From NCBI GenBank assembly GCA_021186555.1, contig JAJKFL010000005.1:48697135-48761134 (forward strand): DNA of 64,000 nucleotides, read 5' to 3'. The notes under the pieces are model-generated. The model made no database searches, was not told where the DNA came from, and saw only the letters and a list, made by a program, of their open reading frames with translations. The translations under genes and the position numbers were made by a program. The stretch is from Reticulitermes speratus. Taxonomy: Eukaryota; Arthropoda; Insecta; Blattodea; Rhinotermitidae. Every line of letters starts with the position of its first letter. The stretch's first letter is position 1. Positions 23,682 through 34,504 of the stretch are shown here, one piece after another.

Positions 23682-23905
23682 TTTAGTGTAATTGGTAGAG
23701 GTCTCTGTGACGAGCTGATCCCTCGTCCAGAGGAGTCCTACCGAGTGTGGTGTGTAATTGGTAGAGGTCTCTGTGACGAGCTGATCCCTCGTCCAGAGGA
23801 GTCCTACCGAGTCTGGTGTGTCTAAAGTGTGTGTGATCGTGAAGCCTCGAAAAATGAGGCGGCCTAGGCCCCCAAGGGGCTGTCGAGCCATTGGGGGAAA
23901 AAAGT
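23682..23905 (+). repeat. SINE family A, 3' part with an internal 66-bp duplication
   Basis: The head is missing. The segment GGTAGAGGTCTCTGTGACGA... occurs at 23694 and again at 23760. It ends GGGGCTGTCGAGCCATTGGG plus A-run. Confidence 0.85.
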
Positions 23906-24159
23906 ATAGTGTATTTAGTGATGTAATTACCATAATTGTTGCTATGGGCGCCAGCTTGTTTATGATCATTGCTTGAATGACAAGTCATTTTGGTAGGAAC
24001 CCTAAGAATGGAGGGAGTCCTCCCAGTGATAATCACATTGTTACATACGGAAAGTTCGCTGATATTCGTTGTAATAACTCAGTTTTTCCTGGTGCCTTCC
24101 GATGTTCTGCTTTTGGGTAAGACCTCCTATACAGAAATACGGTATCCACGAGCTCATTT

Positions 24160-24290
24160 AATGTAGGCTACAAGTTGGACGAAGGAGAAAACGGAGTTTG
24201 ATCTCCGGCAGCGGCAAGAGAATTTTCTCCTCTCCTCAGCATCCAAATTGATCCCGGGGCCCTCCCAGCTTTCTACCCAACGTGTATTGC
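24160..24290 (+). repeat. Possible decayed SINE-C relic
   Basis: GTTTGATCTCCGGCAGCGGC and CCGGGGCCCTCCCAGC keep the family order but are highly diverged. Confidence 0.35.
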
Positions 24291-24409
24291 ATACAGCTGA
24301 GGGTAACATCAATGCACTGCAATTTTGGAACACAGGTGGTCTTCATATACACTGTTAGTTCCATAAGTTTGTGGGTGTATATGAAATGGCTTTACATTTT
24401 GTGTTGCAG

Positions 24410-24592
24410 ATGAGGAATGGAACGAACACCCGTCAGAAGACTCGCTGTTTTTGGTACAGCCGACGGCAGGAAGCCGCGGCTGCAGTAACAGTAGCTGGAG
24501 AAGCCCTGGCGCGGATCTGTCGCTCCCCCGGGCAAGGCGTGTACACAGCAGCGGCATAGACTCGCCTTCCTCTCCGGTGACCAACATCACAG
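24410..24592 (+). CDS. Internal exon A of an unidentified large scaffold-like protein
   Basis: Internal coding exon of 183 nt. The acceptor is a T-rich tract ending TTTTGTGTTGCAG and the donor is ACAG|GTTATA. It is open in the frame that begins with two bases completing an upstream codon and ends with one base, so both borders are phase 1. The 60 full codons start EEWNEHPSEDSLFLVQP and end SSPVTNIT. Composition is Ser-rich with many Ser-Pro pairs and a basic LPRARRVHSS patch, typical of a disordered phosphorylation-prone linker. No globular domain is visible. Its length is a multiple of three, so skipping it would keep the frame. It joins exon B in frame through a Gly codon. The upstream exon was not found, so the window holds only the 3' end of the gene. 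I do not recognise the family; the role is unknown. Confidence 0.8.
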
Positions 24593-25647
24593 GTTATACG
24601 CACTACTGATATATTCCAGAGGCGTAATTACGAATGCATAATTACAGTTAATAGTTGCTCCAGAAGTAATTAATCTTCGCTCATGGCTAGTGTTAGCACG
24701 GCAAGTGTCACGGGATATGCCGGCGTATGTACTGACCGTGGGATAAATCAGAAGTGTTCGCGGAAAGGATAAAAGAAACATCCTGTATATAAAAAAATAT
24801 TCGGTAGGCCCGCTTGTGACTATCAGTTGGAGTTACCGGAAACAAAATATGGCTACAATATCGACTGCCTGACTCATAATAATTTCAATTCTACTGATTG
24901 TCCCCAAGCAAATGTGGGGTCACAAAATTTCGACTTGCCCTCCACAACTGTTCTTACATAAGTGTACAGACACATTATTTCACTTGACAAATATTACTAG
25001 TCACTCTACGTCACTGTTCGGCCGCGCGTGTGGACGGTCGGCTGAGTGGGGTACGTTAATAAGCGAGTCGACAGGAAGTAAACGATGTTTTTCAGATAAC
25101 ATATGACCCACATCTTAAGTGTATCCTACCTCTTAAGCATTATTTCTCACTTTCTTATTTATTTTATTTCTGTATTTTTCGCCATTCTCTTTCTAATATA
25201 CACTTACTAGTCTACAGACAACAGGGTTTCGATTCGCGATAAGAGTAGAGATTTCTCTTTTCGCCAGCGCCTACAGATGGGCACTGTGAACCACGCAGTT
25301 TCTTATTCAGTTTGTACCTGAGGCTATCTCTCTGGAAGTGATACAGATTGTGTTTATATCTGACAACTCACCTCTATCTGGTGTCTAGGTTCAGAATGCG
25401 TGGCGCTGTAACTTCGCACCCCCCACACGTTTTCATGGTGTGACGTTTCATTGTATGAAATGTTGAAGACCGGAATGACAGTAGTGACTATTTGTGACAT
25501 AAATGTGGGATCTGATCGATTCGAATCCCCACCGGAACCCCGCATATCCAGTCTGACGTCTTTCTTAGATTCCGACACATTACGTGAAATAGGCCACGTC
25601 CACTTTGACGCGCTTTAGAGTTTATCGTTCATTATTCACCCTACTAA

Positions 25648-25955
25648 AAAGGTAAAGCAACCCCATTACAGGCCTTGACAGACCCTTAGGGTCCCAGGAG
25701 GTTGAGGCTCCCAGGTTTTTAGACAATCGGCACATGAAGGCGGTAAGGTTGTCAGCCCTACGCACCGGCCGCCTTTACCCCCCAGGAAATATTCCTGGTA
25801 CTCATTTCTGTTAGAGGCTGAGTCGACCTCAGGGCCATAGTGCGACCGAAACGATTATGTCAATGAAAAATTCCAGTGACACCATCGGGAATCGAACCCG
25901 CGACCTTCCGGTTTGTAGCGTAGTGCCTCAACCAACTGCGCCACCGCGTGCCCCA
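25648..25955 (-). repeat. SINE family B, full length, in the first intron seen
   Basis: The minus strand starts GGGGCACGCGGTGGCGCAGT. It has CGCGGGTTCGATTCCCGATG and ends in GCTTTACC. It is antisense to the host gene. Confidence 0.9.
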
Positions 25956-26057
25956 TTCACCCTACTACTTCCCTCTATATTATGTTCTACTGACAGTGCC
26001 ACTAAATAAAACAATAAATGTAATAATCAAATGTTTAATCGACGTCTGTCACTGCAG

Positions 26058-26318
26058 GGACGCCTCCAGATCTGCAGGCCTTTAGGAGACGTCGTGCTGC
26101 GGAAGAGCGTCAGAGGTCACCATCACCCTCATCCTCTTTCAAGCATCACGAGGGTAAGAAAGGACCCATGTCGCCCCGGGACCGGTTTAAGGACGCCAAG
26201 GAGAAGTTCCTGTTGCTGGAGGAACAGGAGAAGCTGATGCAGCGCAGGAGAAACCTGCAGACAACTGTGGAGCAGCCCATTTCGCCTGCTGTGTTGCCAA
26301 CTGCAGGCAACTCCAGGG
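26058..26318 (+). CDS. Internal exon B of the same gene; charged helical segment
   Basis: Internal coding exon of 261 nt. The acceptor is GTCTGTCACTGCAG and the donor AGGG|GTGAGC is close to consensus. Both borders are again phase 1, and the frame is continuous with exons A and C. It encodes 86 full codons. The first ~35 residues are Arg/Ser/Pro-rich (TPPDLQAFRRRRAAEERQR). The next ~30 are a strongly charged predicted helix starting SPRDRFKDAKEKFLLLEEQ and running into LMQRRR, which could form a short coiled coil or bind a partner or membrane. The intron before it (1,465 bp) carries a SINE-B. The intron after it (2,095 bp) carries a transposase relic and a LINE-b fragment. Length divisible by three makes it a possible cassette exon. 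Identity is unknown. Confidence 0.85.
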
Positions 26319-26398
26319 GTGAGCTGTTATAATTTGTACAGCCCAGTTCGTATACCCTCCAAGTACAGCTGTTTGCAGGATCATACGTAATCAATATA

Positions 26399-26760
26399 CA
26401 GGGTGATTCAGGAGGAAAGGTCAATATTGTGGGAGGTGATAGTATTGATCATTGTGAGAAAAAAGTTCGTATGAACATGTATGTAATTCTGAATGGTTAC
26501 GGAGATTAGAGTTGTTTGAATCCACAGACCTAACTCCGTTAGATTTTCATTTGTGGGGTTGGATGAAGAGCGAAGTTAAGAAAAGAGAGGCAGATACACG
26601 AGACGAATTGCTCGCTCGCGTTTTGGATGCTGCAGCCCGCATAAACAAACGCGAAGATCAACTGAGACGAACAACACGCGATCTTCGCACACGAGTTGCA
26701 AAGTGCACTGAGGTTGACAGTGGGATTTTCAAAACGTTAGTGTGAACTGTAACAAATCTT
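26399..26760 (+). pseudogene. Tc1/mariner-type transposase C-terminal relic
   Basis: Starts with the transposon-end-like CAGGGTGATTCAGGAGGAAA. It then encodes DLTPLDFHLWGWMKSEVKKR, TRDELLARVLDAA and CTEVDSGIFKTLV, which resembles the C-terminal end of IS630/Tc1/mariner-related transposases (a SPDLTPLDFxLWG-type motif near the last catalytic residue). Most of the protein is missing. It lies in an intron of the host gene. Confidence 0.7.
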
Positions 26761-26892
26761 TTCATTTATGTGCGACAAATTTGTCGTTTAAACATTAAAC
26801 TCAAATCAAAATGAAAGAAAGAGTAAGCAATTTGTCATTCTGTATTATCATTCACAACGCTCCTGTATCTGTAGATCCAAAACAGCTCTACT

Positions 26893-26930
26893 CATTACTA
26901 ACACTAACTAACTAACTAACTAACTAACAT
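26893..26930. repeat. (ACTA)n microsatellite
   Basis: CTAACTAACTAACTAAC. It could be the tail left by an antisense LINE-b insertion. Confidence 0.7.
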
Positions 26931-27055
26931 TACTAACACTACCGTAGCAAAATGCAACGTTCAGCACTGTTGGTATCAGAGTCCGCATTACGTTGGAAAA
27001 TCATTTCCATCAAGTTCTGTTCTTCAAAATATTTATTTACAGATAGCTTAAACTT

Positions 27056-27515
27056 ATGTGTTCAAGAATACGGTGCTGAGGGGGATATTTGGGCCTAAGA
27101 GGGACGGGGTAACGGGGGAGTGGAGAAGACTACATAACGAGGAACTTAATGATCTGTACTCATCACCAAATATTATTCGGGTGATCAAATCAAGAATGAG
27201 GTGGGCGGGCATGTAGCACGTATGGGTGAGGGGAGAGGTGCATACAGGGTTTTGGTGGGGAGACCTGAGGGAAGGAGACCATTTGGAAGACCCAGGCGTA
27301 GATGGGAGGATAATATTAAAATGGATCTTCAAGAAGTGGGATGGGAGAGCGTGGACTGGATTGATATGGCTCAGGATAGGAACAGGTGGCGGGCTCTTGT
27401 GAATGCGGTAATGAACCTTCGGGTTCCATAAAGTGCTGGGAATTTCTTGACTAGCTGACGACCTGTTAGCTTCTCAAGAAGGACTCTGCTCCGTGGAGTT
27501 AGTTAGTTAGTTAGT
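27056..27515 (+). pseudogene. LINE-b 3' fragment with (GTTA)n tail
   Basis: Encodes [37 protein letters not shown] and [15 protein letters not shown] before a stop, with breaks further upstream. The 3' UTR ends in GTTAGTTAGTTAGTTA near 27497-27515. It sits in the last intron, sense to the host gene. Confidence 0.85.
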
Positions 27516-27600
27516 TAAATCTTATTCTCCCATATGATCCTCAGTTCTACAAGTGCATGTTTTCAAATAAGTTATCTCAGTGAAATACGGTAAATATCTT

Positions 27601-27614
27601 CCCCCCCCCCCCCA
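27601..27614. repeat. Poly-C run
   Basis: Fourteen consecutive C. Confidence 0.9.
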
Positions 27615-27814
27615 GCCACAAGCCCAGTCCCCGCAACGTCCTACATGTCATTATTCTAACAATAGCAGGTAACCTGTGCAAGTCACGAACACGAAGCTGA
27701 CTGCTATTGTGGCATCTAATAATGTGAGAGAAAACAGACTGGCCTGACATCTGGCAGTGATTAGAGCAATTCATTTTATTTCGAATTCTACTGGCGCCAA
27801 AACGTAATGTTATA

Positions 27815-27911
27815 TACAGAATGTCTCTTTTATCTTGTCTCTGTGCAAGCCATCTTCGTGATATAAAAAGACGACTGTCTTGCCTAATGACACAATAAAA
27901 GAGACATCCTG
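27815..27911. mobile_element. 97-bp TA-flanked mini-transposon
   Basis: Inverted ends CAGAATGTCTCTTTTAT and ATAAAAGAGACATCCTG differ at one position and are flanked by TA on both sides. A lone matching end (ATAAAAGAAACATCCTGTA) is at 24769-24787. Confidence 0.7.
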
Positions 27912-28413
27912 TACAACACAGTAGCCGTCACATGTCTTAAAGTGAGGTAACTTACTGTGCTAACACACAGCATTATGTCAGCCACTATTTTATACGTTAC
28001 CCTTACAGCATACAATAAATTCATAAGTAAGCACATAACATGTACGTGTAGTGTACGTGTAGTGTACGTTCCGATTTCTAAAAACATCCTTTCTGGATGC
28101 ATAAAGTAAGTCCACCCACCTTTGTGGCAGGCATAACTTATTGGAATCAAACGCAAAATCGGACACAGTTTTTAAGCAGTTCTCTACGGAAGGTTCCACG
28201 CTGAAATACGTTACATCGAAAATGTGGATTTCTGTTTACTTTTCGGACGTATCTCCATTAATTCTTGAATTTCTTTGATGCGCTATCTAGTGCTTGATTC
28301 TGCTTATGACACAGTTCCTCGCTGACAAAATTTTATATTCATGCGTGAGTCTTTTTCAGTGAATATATTTACAGTTCGATGAGACGAAATAATCCAGAAC
28401 TGCTCTCTTTCAG

Positions 28414-29792
28414 GACACGCTTATCCACGACGAGGAAGCTGGTCAAGAAGTCGTGACTCAGAGGAAGAATTAGAAGAGAGACGACAACGAGGAGGATATT
28501 TCGGAGGTCATGCCCTTGCAGGTCGAGACGGTTTTGATACACCTGAACCAAACATGCCGGCAGAAGACGACGACGTATTCGAACACGGATACAGCAGCAG
28601 TCCAATGCCCCACGTTACTAGACGAGAGTCCTACAACAACCGCCAGGTGTCTCAGGAGAATCTCCCTCACCAGCAGGACGAAGATCTTGATGGCCGAATG
28701 CCTCTACGTCGCGGACACCGCCCACTCAAAACGAACGCCCAGGTATATCGCGGTGGCAGAAGTCGCGGTACTGAGGAACCGAGACTTATACATCAACCGA
28801 GATACCGCAGTCCTTCGACAGAAGACACAAGGCCTCAGCTTCAGAATGAAAGTCCTCCAAAAGGAAGCAGGACCCCCCCAGACGAGGATATTGTTCCAGA
28901 GAGACGACAGATCGGACATCGATTTCGGAGTCCCAGAAGAGTGGCAAGGGGAAATAAGGACTTAAGTCCGGACAGGAGAGAGAGATTCCTGAGTCCTACA
29001 CGTAACCCGAGACCGCAACAACGTAAGCAGCGCAAACTAGACGAAGATACAGGATATCCTAGCGATGAGGTACCACGATACCGCAATGGCCCGCGCGAGA
29101 GGACCCCAAATCCTTCCCGAGGACATCGTGTATTGTCCCAACAACCATCCTTCGGTGAGGATTCACATTCAGATATACCTCTGGAACGTTATCGGAACCC
29201 ACAACCGGCACCGCGTCATCGCACAAAAGAAGACGAAGACATTGGTAGTCCTGAACCACATAGACGGAACATAGAAAGTCGCCTTCCCCGCGCAAATCCA
29301 TTCCAGATACCTGCAGCAGGAGAAAAGAAGAGACGGTCAATGTTTGAGGTACTGGAGGAGGAACGTAGACGAAGTTCTAACGAACTCGCAAAGGAATTCA
29401 AACGGCGCTCTTATCAAGACGGTGGAGCATCTGAAGTCTCTTCCGGAAACAGAGGTGGTAACCGTAGTAACAACGGCGTGTCTAATGGAAGACATCCAGG
29501 CTATCAGGAATTATCGGAAAATGAAAGGTTCCCAGGTCTTGACAGAGATACAGCTAGGCTCCAACATCACATGTCATCAACAAGTGGCGGGCACCTCAAT
29601 CTGAAGAAGTCTTCCGGACTGCCGCCGCCAGATGTAGTTACAGCTGCAGCTTCAAGATACAGGCATAGCTATGCAGAGCCACATCACATGTTGTCACACC
29701 CACAACCATCCCACCACCATGAAATTCTACACAGGACCAACAGTTCGGTGAGTTCCGGCAGAGTTGGCATCGCTGCTGTGCATCCTTACTGA
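28414..29792 (+). CDS. 3'-terminal exon C of the same gene; Arg/Ser/Pro-rich tail to the stop
   Basis: Terminal coding exon of 1,379 nt. The acceptor is CTGCTCTCTTTCAG. It enters in phase 1 and gives 458 residues before TGA at 29790-29792. The ATG at 28554 is internal: the same frame is open back to the acceptor, and HAYPRRGSWSRSRDSEEE precedes it. The protein is very polar, with many RSP, RxRS and DED/EEE runs. A charged helix near the middle of the second half begins RRSMFEVLEEERRRSSNEL. A His-rich stretch (HHMLSHPQPSHHHE) lies close to the end, and the C-terminus is SSGRVGIAAVHPY. No PDZ, SH3, LIM or kinase domain is seen here. The layout suits the disordered tail of a cortical, junctional or cytoskeletal scaffold. 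That is inference; I cannot assign a family. Confidence 0.9.
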
Positions 29793-30277
29793 TCCCTCAT
29801 GATCTGTGCCATTGTGATAGTTGTGTGCGGTGCTTCAGTAACGCCGGAAGCCCTCGACAAGGAATCACAGTAAATTATTTTAACCTAATGTAAGTGACTG
29901 GTTATGGAATGTACAACGGGCTTTCGATTCCCAACAGGCGCACAAAATTCACTTCCTCGCAATGTTCGTACCGGCATTGCGAATCAGACGGTGCCTGCCG
30001 GAGATACTTACCTCGAGATGTGAAAATGGAAACCTACCTTCAACTAGTAGTGAGGTCAAGATTACATGGAAATTTACCCTCACCTTACCTAGATACAAGG
30101 ATAACCCTAATTTTACCTTTTACTGTAACTAAAATGTATGCACATACCGCCCTAATAACAACATCTCAATCCAAGACACTAAGTAAATTTCGAAAAATGC
30201 ATCTAACATCTTTATGCTCTTATAAGAATGACAGAAGGTAACCTCAAAAATCGATTCGAGATGTCTGGTGAAATAAA
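29793..30277 (+). other. Probable 3' UTR with poly(A) signal
   Basis: Non-coding sequence directly after the stop codon. The first AATAAA hexamer found downstream is at 30272-30277. It lies about 95 bp before the 44-bp minisatellite. The end point is inferred from the hexamer only. Confidence 0.45.
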
Positions 30278-30371
30278 AATTACGTAAAACAAGTAATTTT
30301 CACAAAGGCTAAAAGCGCTGCATTTTCGTGTCCAAACGGAGTATACGTCACACATTTCGGAGCCAGGATCT

Positions 30372-30978
30372 GACGTCTGTTGATGGGGACAGACATATCT
30401 GCTGATGTTACTGCTGACGTCTGTTGATGGGACAGACATATCTGCTGATGTTACTGCTGACGTCTGTTAACGGGGACAGACACATCTGCTGATGTTACTG
30501 CTGACGTCTGTTGACGGGGACAGACACATCTGTGATGTTACTGCTGACGTCTGTTGACGGGGACAGACACATCTGCTGATGTTACTGCTGACGTCTGTTG
30601 ACGGGGACAGACACATCTGCTGATGTTACTGCTGACGTCTGTTAACGGGGACAGACACATCTGCTGATGTTACTGCTGACGTCTGTTGACGGGATAGACA
30701 CATCTGCTGATGTTACTGCTGACGTCTGTTGACGGGGACAGACACATCTGCTGATGTTACTGCTGACGTCTGTTGACGGGGACAGACACATCTGCTGATG
30801 TTACTGCTGACGTCTGTTGACGGGGACAGACACATCTGCTGATGTTACTGCTGACGTCTGTTGACGGGGACAGACACATCTGCTGATGTTACTGCTGACG
30901 TCTGTTACGGGGACAGACACATCTGCTGATGTTACTGCTGACGTCTGTTGACGGGGACAGACACATCTGCTGATGTTA
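30372..30978. repeat. 44-bp minisatellite, ~14 copies
   Basis: The unit starts GACGTCTGTTGACGGGGACA and continues GACACATCTGCTGATGTTACTGCT. Inside each unit GTCTGT and ACAGAC can pair, and so can CATC and GATG. It lies ~95 bp after the poly(A) signal of the host gene. Confidence 0.97.
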
Positions 30979-31984
30979 CGTGCTCTGGACGACAGACAAT
31001 CATGTCTCCTAAACATCCCAGGTTTTTCTTCCGTATGGATCGTTTCAAATCATGCCACGGCATTACAGTAATGCAAAAGGATATGCCCTGTAATGCCTTT
31101 TGATAACGACTGTGCACAACCTGGAGGACAATTAACTCGTTTCTGCGATGATTGCTGGACTGTATTCTGGAGTACCATAATTCAGCAGGAATACAGAAAC
31201 CAACAAGAAATCTTGCATGAAATTCTTCCAAGAATATCAGTAAATTATAGTAATATATTATATGTATTTGACATGCCTTTCACTAATTCTGTTATTGTGT
31301 AAATTATAATAATATCGCAAATATTGAAATCATACATGTAAATAACACGACATCTTTGAAGTCGAAGATACGGTAACTGCTTTAAAACTTTCCAGGGAGG
31401 TTTGGGTCAAACAATCTAAAGACTAATACGCAATGCTCAGTAAGTGGCACATACGAGGAGGCAGGCTATTTTGTACATCGATCACACTGTGTTGTACCGT
31501 AGGCAGAAACAACACAATGTGAATCCTAAATTACATTAAGATTTAATTAAACTAAATGGTGACACGAGATGAGAAAGCTTTCCTTATGGCACAGAAATAA
31601 CATATAATTTGAAACCAATTAAAATTACTGTTATATTGGCTTCCTGAAGCGCGGGAATTGGATAAGGTTAAATCGAACTGCAAAAGCACAGAATGTCACA
31701 AAAGTAAGTATTTTGAAATAATACATTTCTTTTTAATATCTAACAGTGATTTAGAAAAAAATAAAACACATTTTAAAATGAAAATTTACATAACGTACAT
31801 ATACCACGTATTCTTCTTACCGGCACTTAGATATATACGCAGTTTCATTCTTTCACAAAAACTTACGAATTTTCACGGTATAACGAAATGTAACCTGTAA
31901 GCAGAAACATATTTTTGGCTTTATGTGGAGTGGTACTTTATTTCATCTAATTTGGCTCATAATCAAATCCTGCTACTAAATTTC
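30979..31984. other. Unassigned AT-rich stretch
   Basis: No gene supported. Confidence 0.3.
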
Positions 31985-32260
31985 ACTGCTGAGGAGAATA
32001 TTTAGGTCCAAGAAAGGGGAAGTAAAAAGGATACAGAATAACGTCATATACTCAGAATATTTATCGCTTGGTTTGTCACCAATATGACTGATATGACTAA
32101 ATGAGAACAAAACGAACGGGCGAGTAACGGAGCTTGGATGAGGGAAATGAAAAGTTTAGACAAACTTCTGGTTGGTAAACTCAAACGAAGAGGCAATGTG
32201 GGAGCCTTAAATGTAACTGGAAGATAAGAAGCTATTTAAGGAAGCTGATTGCTGTTCAGG
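31985..32260 (+). pseudogene. Very decayed LINE-b fragment
   Basis: TGCTGAGGAGAATATTTAGG and TTCTGGTTGGTAAACTCAAA match the order of the FGPKRD and VLVGKPE regions. Confidence 0.45.
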
Positions 32261-32837
32261 GAGAGAACTAAATACAGACTTCGGATAAATTTGTTTTATA
32301 AACAGCGAGTTGTTAGATGCAACTGGCTAAGCAGAACTTAAAATTGAGAAACACACAGGAAAATGTCACCGGTTATTGTCTAACAGTAAAACCACCACTT
32401 AACCCCCATAAAGCACAGTTGTTACTCTAAGTATCACGTTGCTTTAACATTACAAAACTGAAAATTTGTTAACAGTGTATGTTTTTCATATATTATCAGA
32501 ATAAACAGGGATTATTTCCCTAAACATCAACCAAATTATATTTAATTGATAAGCAACGCGTCGTCTATGAGATGGAAAAATAATATTTAAGTATTTAGAT
32601 GAGTGCACGTAAGAGCACGTAATCCTTATCTCTGCGGAAGTTCCTAATCCCATCCCTTTATATGATCGGGCACGTACCTTGCGAGACATGACCTTCTTAC
32701 AGAGGAGTTGATGAGGATTGAGGTCTTCTGGAAAGTGACGACGGACAAGCGGGCCCCGATGTTCCGCAGAACTATAGTCTCCACAACAAAGTATTCTCGG
32801 AGCTATCAGCCGCGTCAGGTGGTCGAATAGCGAGTAA
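32261..32837. other. Unassigned stretch
   Basis: The antisense frame 32486-32908 has no recognisable domain. Confidence 0.3.
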
Positions 32838-32880
32838 ACTGACGTTTCGAGCACCATCTCTGTCCTCGTCGTCAGGGAAT
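32838..32880 (-). ncRNA. Hammerhead-like motif
   Basis: The minus strand reads CTGACGA, a GAGGAC...GTGCTC imperfect stem, GAAAC, GTC. Stem I pairing is weak. A second partial unit (CCTTCGAAACGTCGGGAA) is at 32960-32985. Confidence 0.5.
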
Positions 32881-33086
32881 TATAGTGTCTTTGTCTTAAA
32901 AGAATCAAGCAGTCTAAGAAGAATGGCCAAACACGAACTGCTTAGCCCTTTAAGTGGAGGCAAGACGTTCCTTCGAAACGTCGGGAACCACTCACCCAAC
33001 GATACGGAGTAACATCTCAGAAGACCTGAATCCTCTTGGAATTTAAAAGAAAATACAGTGAAAATTTAGGTAATAAACGTATTTAT

Positions 33087-33595
33087 TACGCTGTCTTACG
33101 ACAGGTCCGGAGCCTCTTCCACAGCGAGTTCTCCACAGGGTGCGATCTAGTGCTTCCTCTTTCAATTTCCAGTATCTTCTCTTTTCCTTAAGGTCATCCA
33201 GTAGCTGCTTACGTCTTCTCCCTCGTCTTCCCGTCATTTCTATCCTTCCCTCTAACTTTCCTTCAATCACATGTTTCAGAAGGCAGTTTCTACGCAAGAT
33301 GTGACCAATCCAGTTAGCCTTTCTTCTTTTTATTGTATGTACGATATTCCTCTCCTCCTTCACTCTGTGTAATACTTCTTCATTTCTCAAACGATCGGTC
33401 CAACTGATCTTCTCCATTCTTCTCCAGCACCACATCTCAAAACTTTCCAGATACTTCTGATCTACTTTCCCAAGTGTCCACGTTTCAGCACCACACAAAG
33501 CTACGCTCCAAATGTAGCACTTTACTAGTTTCGTCCTTAAATTTAAGTCCAATGTGCTGGTGAAAAGAGTCTTCTTCTTGTTGAATGCTGCTGTG
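33087..33595 (-). pseudogene. LINE-a 3' fragment
   Basis: The minus strand is open for 169 codons: MDLNLRTKLVKCYIWSVALC, AETWTLGKVDQKYLESFEMW, MEKISWTDRLRNEEVLHRVK, GHILRRNCLLKHVIEG and TLWRTRCGRGSGPVVRQ. Reverse-transcriptase C-terminal region. 5'-truncated, so the catalytic domain is absent. Confidence 0.88.
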
Positions 33596-34304
33596 GGCCT
33601 ACTGAAATCTTAACGGAGAAGTCACTGTTCCTTTCCCAGCGTCACGAAGTCACTGTTCCTTTCCCAGTGTCACGATGTCTTCCAACTGCTGGACTTATCC
33701 TTGTTTTTCCCACGATAAATGAAATGTGGGGTAATCGACGTCAGAATTGGAAAGCATTACAAGCTTAGGATAATAAGAATTGCTGACCTTTGATCTAAAA
33801 GAACAGATATAGCATATCCATTACCTCATAATATCGTGACTATTTTGCTCGCTGTATGTACAAAACTCTTCCTTCGCGAACTGTAATCATACCCCGTTTC
33901 GACTTCCTTATCTTTTGACAGTTTCACCACGACATCTTTCAAGGGAAACAGAGACGTCCTTTTGGATAGGTTACAGCGCCGTCAGCCACATACATATCAT
34001 TAGCTTACTGACACAAAAAACCACATGAAGTGAAAGGCTAAGAATTGGCAAGATAGGCAGTTGAAGGGTTTTTGTGAACAATATTCCAACTTATAAGTTC
34101 AGACTCCGTCAAGTCTGTGTTACATTCTGTAATATTCAGTTCAGTGACAAGAATCTTGCACTTAGTCTATTAATTTCATCTACCGTAAAACTAAGACATA
34201 TAATTATCTAAAATTAATAACGATTACATATTTACAGCACGAGATCTCTTCGGATGATGTAACATTTTGATAGATTTCACGTTACTATCACCGTGCATCT
34301 TCAC
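33596..34304. other. Unassigned stretch
   Basis: A 28-bp unit (AAGTCACTGTTCCTTTCCCA...) is duplicated at about 33617-33672. Otherwise nothing recognised. Confidence 0.35.
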
Positions 34305-34500
34305 TAACTAACTCCATGTAGCAGAGTCATTCTTGAGAAGCTAACAGGTCGTCAGCTAGTCAAGAAATTCCCAGCACTTTATGGAACCCGAAGGTTCATT
34401 ACCGCACTCACAACAGCCCGCCACCTGTCCCTATCCTGAGCCATATCAATCCAGTCCATGCCCCCCCCATCCCACTTCTTGAAGACCCATTTTAAGCATC
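34305..34500 (-). pseudogene. LINE-b 3' end fragment with (CTAA)n
   Basis: ACTAACTAACTCC tail, then the reverse complement of the LINE-b 3' UTR and VMNLRVP end, with a C-run at 34459. Confidence 0.75.
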
Positions 34501-34504
34501 TTCA

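Noticed and set aside
28554-29792. Stand-alone 412-residue gene starting at ATG 28554
   Set aside because: The frame is open upstream to a good acceptor and joins two more exons in phase.
24410-29792. Identification as Bazooka/Par-3 or Scribble
   Set aside because: The tail does not match what I recall of Par-3, and no PDZ or leucine-rich repeats are visible to support Scribble.
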